This document shows, in pieces, positions 60,901 through 64,000 of a stretch of 64,000 nt of DNA. The DNA is from Lycocorax pyrrhopterus obiensis (Eukaryota > Chordata > Aves > Passeriformes > Paradisaeidae): positions 118,448,763 to 118,512,762 of the forward strand of contig JACSVZ010000001.1 in assembly GCA_014706295.1 (NCBI GenBank), in the 5' to 3' direction. How positions within the stretch are numbered: the stretch's first letter is position 1; each line of letters starts with the position of its first letter. Below the pieces are notes generated by a model. It had not been told where the DNA came from and did no database searches. It saw only the letters and a list, made by a program, of their open reading frames with translations. The translations under genes were made by a program, and so were the position numbers.

Positions 60901-63500
60901 GGGACTGTGGTGCTCTGAGATCACATCAGATCATCTGTGGTGCTCATCAGATGAGACAAAGTTATTCAGGAGGAAAAACTACAGAAATATAAAAGCAACA
61001 CTTTTAGGTGCTGGGAGGGGAGAGCACTGCTCTGAGGGGTTTTTTACATAAATCGTGCAAAAGCAGTCAAAAGCTTAGAAACATTTTTTCTTAGAGAGAA
61101 GGAAGTTACAAATAAAGAGGGAGCTTTTAGAGTAGGCCAAGAGGTTCTGTAAATTCCTAGCTTCTCTTTTTCTTTCAGTCAAATATGTCCCTTTCCTATC
61201 AAAAAAAACAAACCAGCATTTAAAGAGAGAACCAAATCCACTGCAAGGAACTGACATCCACCCTGATTAGGCTTATCTGGCCAGTCTCTCAAAATGGTTT
61301 TCAGAGTTGCTTTCAATTTTAAATTCCTCATTGTTTGGCAAAATATTTATTCCTATTGCACATGGATTTAATTAAGACATGGATAAACGAGGCCTGGCCC
61401 TTTGTATGTTTGTGCTATGATTTCAGGCACTTGCCTCTCTTCTGGCTAACATCCAACAGAAATCTGATTTAATCTGGATGCAGGAACTAAAATAACTCAG
61501 TCTGAAGAGGGCATGCCCAGTTTCTTTTTAAGCAAGGTCTTAACAAATCTGCATTAAAGATCTGAACACAGGACTTCCTCTGCCTGTCCCAGCCTGAAGT
61601 AAACCCAAATTTAAAACCTGCTGGCACCAGGCACCTGAAGGGCCATTGTGTAACCTCCAAGTGCTCATCACAAACCCATCATCACTTGCAGTGAACACAG
61701 CAGGCTGCACAAACCTCCCTGCTCTCACACAGAAGAACTTCCCTCTAGGGAGAAAACCACAGCTAAGGTATTCCTGTTATCTGGAATTCAGGTGTTAACT
61801 CATGTCCCTGTTACTGAGCTTTGCCCAAGCTGATCTCCCAGTCTGAGAACACTGAGGAGATTGAAATGAGGCTCGTCTGGGTGACAGAACATTCTCTGTG
61901 AGCTGGAATCCCTCAAAACTCCCAGCCAAAAGCCTGGACGTCCCCTGACTGCTTTTCACTTGTGAGGTCACCAGCAGGGGTTCACATGGAGACAATAACA
62001 CATAACCCACACTCACCTCGAAGTGAAACCCCTCTTTAAGTGCAATTGCCCTCAGAATCTTGGAGGAGACCGTGGTTGCCAACATGTAAACATTCCTCAC
62101 GTCGGCATCCGGGGAGCAGTTCTCCTTCCAGTGGGAAAACATCCACCAGCCGAACAAGGCTGCGAGCTCGTTGCCTGTGAACACCTTCCAGCAGCCACTG
62201 CGGAGGAGAGGCAAGGTGAGGCTCTCGCAGCTTCCCTGGGAGCACCGCTCAGGGAGCGGATTCTGCAGTCACTGAACACCAGGATGTGAGCACAGCACGC
62301 ACACGCTGCTCTAGACAAAGCCACCGTACTGACAGGACTCCACACTTCTCACACCTCAGGGATTTACAAGCCCAGAGCATTCTGCCAGCCAGAAAAGACA
62401 CCCCCAGGGTCTCCTCTCTGGCAGCTCTAACACAGCTCAGGCCTTTGGTTACCCAGGAGCAGGAGAGCAGTCTAGAATTGATCCATACAGAGCAGTCTAT
62501 GCAATCTGTACACTGCAGTCAGGCAGTGCCTGCACAACTTCTACTTACACAACCATCAGAACTGGGGCCTGTTAGTGGGAGAAAAATAATTTCTATTCAA
62601 TATGAACAAGCAGGGGAAAACAAAGGATTAAAATTAAAAATATAAACAAACCGAACAAAAAAAGCCACCCCACCAAAAAAAGCCCATGACAACTGCCAAG
62701 GAAGGTTTGCCCAATATAAATGAAAACACAGTAAACAAGACTTTACTGTCTTTAGTAACCACTCAGTTTTCAGCTGAGCTTTATATGGCCATTCACTATT
62801 ACACCAGTAAGTATTTAATCTACTCTTTGCTGAGTGAACTGATTTAAAATGCATTTGGAGCTATACCAAAGGATAAAACTAGGAGGAAAAATATCCAAAT
62901 AGCTAAGGAAAAGGGTGGATTGAAGGCCTGTGCCTGGCAACCATTTAGGAACATTCTGTGGCTCTCACTCTCTTCTGCAGAAAGACACAAAAAAGGGTCC
63001 CATCACTTACTTTTCCTGCTGTTCTGCCACTGCCAGTCTGTCTGCATCTGGATCAGTAGCCACTACTACTTTTGCATTTTCTTTCTCTGCCAGTCTCAGT
63101 GACAACTCCTGGTGGGAGAAGAAGGAGGGGCAAAAAAACCAAAACATAAGAGTAAGCAAACCCACAACCTTCCTACTTACATCTAACACACAGTGAAAGA
63201 AAATCCCCCACAGATTGCCCACTGTGTTGATGCAGCTGAAAGCAGGTTCTCCCTGTTCTCTTCCTCAGTTTGTTTTTCCCCATAGGAATCTGATGAAGAA
63301 ACAAAAATACCAGCACAGATTCTCCTTCTTCAGGATTTGGGCATTTGACAGTAGAGAAGTCTGGGTCTGGATCTTTCTGCTCTGGTACTGGAATGGGAGG
63401 CTGAAATCCAAAGGCTTTGAAAGCCAACTGCACATAGTCATGTCCAACTCCGTGGAAAGAGGTGTGAACAAACTTCAGATTGGTCTGCACATTTAGCTCC
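57889..63500 (-). CDS. PGM2L1: PGM2L1, glucose-1,6-bisphosphate synthase; last eight coding exons (3' part of gene)
   Basis: Joined coding segments, in transcript order: 63500-63311, 63108-63011, 62197-62017, 60500-60407, 60047-59918, 59506-59317, 59033-58900 and 57991-57889. All introns are GT-AG and phases match, giving 372 residues plus a stop. The enzyme is cytosolic, of the alpha-D-phosphohexomutase family. PGM2L1 makes glucose 1,6-bisphosphate from glucose 1-phosphate and 1,3-bisphosphoglycerate and is brain-rich in mammals. Visible motifs are [11 protein letters not shown], the Mg2+ loop [19 protein letters not shown] (sugar-binding region), the FEES loop, and RTSGTEPK (phosphate-binding). 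The C-terminus [17 protein letters not shown] favours PGM2L1 over PGM2. The segment is the C-terminal 60 percent; the catalytic-serine region lies beyond the right edge. No frameshift or lost key residue is seen. Confidence 0.93.
58163..58210 (-). mobile_element. Very short CR1 3'-end fragment in a PGM2L1 intron
   Basis: GGACTCACAGAATGGTTTGG and CAGAAGGGACTTTTAAAGAT, in reverse orientation. Confidence 0.7.
58272..58456 (+). mobile_element. CR1 LINE 3'-end copy in a PGM2L1 intron
   Basis: GTGGTGAGGCCCTGGCACAG, GGGATAGTGGAAGGTGTCCC, and CCATTCCATGATTCCATAAT at the terminus. It is antisense to PGM2L1. Confidence 0.88.
58663..58766 (+). mobile_element. CR1-like 3' terminus (TTGGACTC..ATGATC type) in a PGM2L1 intron
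   Basis: GTGGCACTCAGTGCCCCAGT, GTTGGACTCTGTGATCCCAG, CTAAATAATTCTGTGATTTT. This terminus is shared by some CR1 subfamilies and by CR1-tailed avian SINEs. The tRNA-like head is absent, so the class is unresolved. Confidence 0.65.
58900..59033 (-). CDS. PGM2L1: PGM2L1 coding exon with phosphate-binding loop
   Basis: 134 nt. It encodes [19 protein letters not shown], then [20 protein letters not shown] and ALPGN with a split Ser. RTSGTEPK is the conserved phosphate-binding loop near the C-terminus. Donor is GTCAGT at 58899; acceptor is CTTGTAG. The exon is much richer in G and C than its neighbours. Confidence 0.94.
59317..59506 (-). CDS. PGM2L1: PGM2L1 coding exon
   Basis: 190 nt. It encodes [20 protein letters not shown] through [11 protein letters not shown]. 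It ends on a codon boundary. Acceptor is CTGCTTGTAG; donor is GTGAGT at 59316. Confidence 0.94.
59649..59735 (-). mobile_element. CR1 LINE internal fragment in a PGM2L1 intron
   Basis: CTGGCAGTGGGAAGCCATTC, TGTGTCCTGTCCC and CTCCTGGAGCCCCTTTAGGC match the internal block of the 32754 and 42961 copies. Confidence 0.8.
59918..60047 (-). CDS. PGM2L1: PGM2L1 coding exon
   Basis: 130 nt. It encodes [20 protein letters not shown] and continues to [10 protein letters not shown] with a split Thr. Donor is GTGAGT at 59917; acceptor is TTTCTGCCTAG. Confidence 0.94.
60407..60500 (-). CDS. PGM2L1: PGM2L1 coding exon with FEES sugar-specificity loop
   Basis: 94 nt. It encodes [20 protein letters not shown], then [12 protein letters not shown] with the last Gly split across the intron. 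EES is the sugar-contacting loop of the family. Acceptor is CCTGTTTTAG; donor is GTATGA at 60406. Confidence 0.94.
60501..62016 (-). other. PGM2L1 intron, 1.5 kb
   Basis: AT-rich unique sequence between the exons at 62017-62197 and 60407-60500. No repeat or additional exon was seen. Confidence 0.8.
62017..62197 (-). CDS. PGM2L1: PGM2L1 coding exon with sugar-binding GNE segment
   Basis: 181 nt. It completes the split Asn, then reads [20 protein letters not shown] and ends EGFHFE. It carries TGNE, part of the substrate-distal loop, and [14 protein letters not shown]. Donor is GTGAGT at 62016; acceptor is CTCCTCCGCAG. Confidence 0.94.
63011..63108 (-). CDS. PGM2L1: PGM2L1 coding exon with metal-binding loop
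   Basis: 98 nt. It encodes [20 protein letters not shown] followed by [12 protein letters not shown] and a split Asn. The DPDADR loop binds the active-site Mg2+ in phosphohexomutases. Donor is GTAAGT at 63010; acceptor ends CCACCAG. Confidence 0.94.
63311..63500 (-). CDS. PGM2L1: PGM2L1 coding exon (first one visible)
   Basis: 190 nt, entering with one base of a split codon. It starts [10 protein letters not shown] and ends GEGESVL-like (actual EEGESVL). It contains [16 protein letters not shown] and [20 protein letters not shown], blocks shared by PGM2 and PGM2L1. The acceptor is a CTTTCCTCCCCAG context; the donor is GTATTT at 63310. Confidence 0.93.
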
Positions 63501-64000
63501 CTGGGGAGGAAAGCAGAACTTCAGTAAGATCTCAGCTATTTAACAAGCCTATTTTCCTGAGGGAAAGCAAAATAACCTGCAGTTCTTCTGTGTACCATTC
63601 TGCTGATTTCTGCGTTAATGTCAAAGGAACAAGTGAAAGTGCTTATTTGGACTTTCACTAGAAATGGCTGGGTTAAAGCTACTTCTCCTGGAAGATGAAA
63701 TATTTACCTCCTGCTGAAGCAGATCAAAGGCTCCCAAGAATAAACTGGTGATTTCTACATCAAACTTGAGCTCTTCCACCACCTTATTCTGGCTCTGCTT
63801 CACATCATTCATCCTCCTCCTTTTATTCTCATCTTCTGCCCCACCTAACCTTTGGACTCAATCTTCTCACCTCTATTTTATGCACGTGCACCTCATTTTT
63901 ACTCTGAATTCCCGCATTTTATTCAGAACTCTTGGAGCATATTCACTTGCATCGAACGATTTCCACTGGGGTGCTTCACTGTAGCTTAATTCCCAACGGC
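63501..64000 (-). other. Start of a PGM2L1 intron running off the right edge
   Basis: The next upstream exon should end with the first bases of the Arg codon before ELN. None was found here, so it lies beyond the window. A short open frame at 63708-63812 is followed by a good donor but has no acceptor and the wrong phase. Confidence 0.6.

Noticed and set aside
57889..63500. Assignment to PGM2 instead of PGM2L1
   Set aside because: The C-terminal [16 protein letters not shown] and [24 protein letters not shown] are closer to PGM2L1 as I recall the two paralogues. A full-length alignment would settle it.
63708..63812. Open segment NDVKQSQNKVVEELKFDVEI followed by a good GTAAAT donor in the PGM2L1 intron
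   Set aside because: There is no pyrimidine tract and acceptor before it, it does not match the family, and its donor phase does not fit the next PGM2L1 exon. A separate first exon remains conceivable but unsupported.
1..64000. CRISPR arrays, operons, tRNA or rRNA genes
   Set aside because: No regularly spaced direct repeats with unique spacers, no tRNA cloverleaf and no rRNA sequence were recognised. The DNA is clearly eukaryotic.

Overview
The window looks like nuclear DNA of a bird, probably a neoavian and plausibly a songbird. The main evidence is at least 23 recognisable copies or fragments of CR1 LINEs on both strands. Most are the short 3' ends typical of avian CR1, which run into an ATTCTRTG-type terminus. 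Intron-containing vertebrate genes and a GC-saturated CpG-island gene fit this. The species cannot be named from the sequence alone.

Layout. Positions 1 to about 45.7 kb are a gene-poor stretch in which I found no convincing protein-coding exon. It holds scattered CR1 remnants, a 0.37-kb pyrimidine tract (18.28-18.65 kb), a 22-23 bp minisatellite (30.18-30.27 kb), an A/T homopolymer cluster (12.15-12.45 kb), and several repeat-free, AT-rich, TAAT-rich blocks that look like conserved noncoding elements. At 45.7-48.4 kb a CpG island carries an intact single-exon gene on the plus strand, TPBGL (trophoblast glycoprotein-like, 354 aa). It is preceded by a degenerate, roughly 39-bp GC-rich tandem repeat. 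The stretch from 48.4 to 54.05 kb is unique intergenic sequence.

From 54.05 kb to the right edge lies the 3' part of PGM2L1 (glucose-1,6-bisphosphate synthase) on the minus strand. Eight coding exons, the last 372 residues of a protein of roughly 620, were reconstructed with GT-AG introns and unbroken phase. A probable 3.8-kb 3' UTR follows. The catalytic-serine exons lie beyond the right edge.

TPBGL and PGM2L1 are convergent and about 5.7 kb apart. Nothing suggests a shared function: one encodes a type I membrane leucine-rich-repeat protein related to the Wnt modulator TPBG/5T4, the other a cytosolic enzyme of sugar-phosphate metabolism. No undescribed multi-gene system is visible. The observations most worth checking are the TPBGL-upstream repeat, the TPBGL/PGM2L1 adjacency, the candidate enhancer blocks and the CR1 copies that lack their 3' ends.
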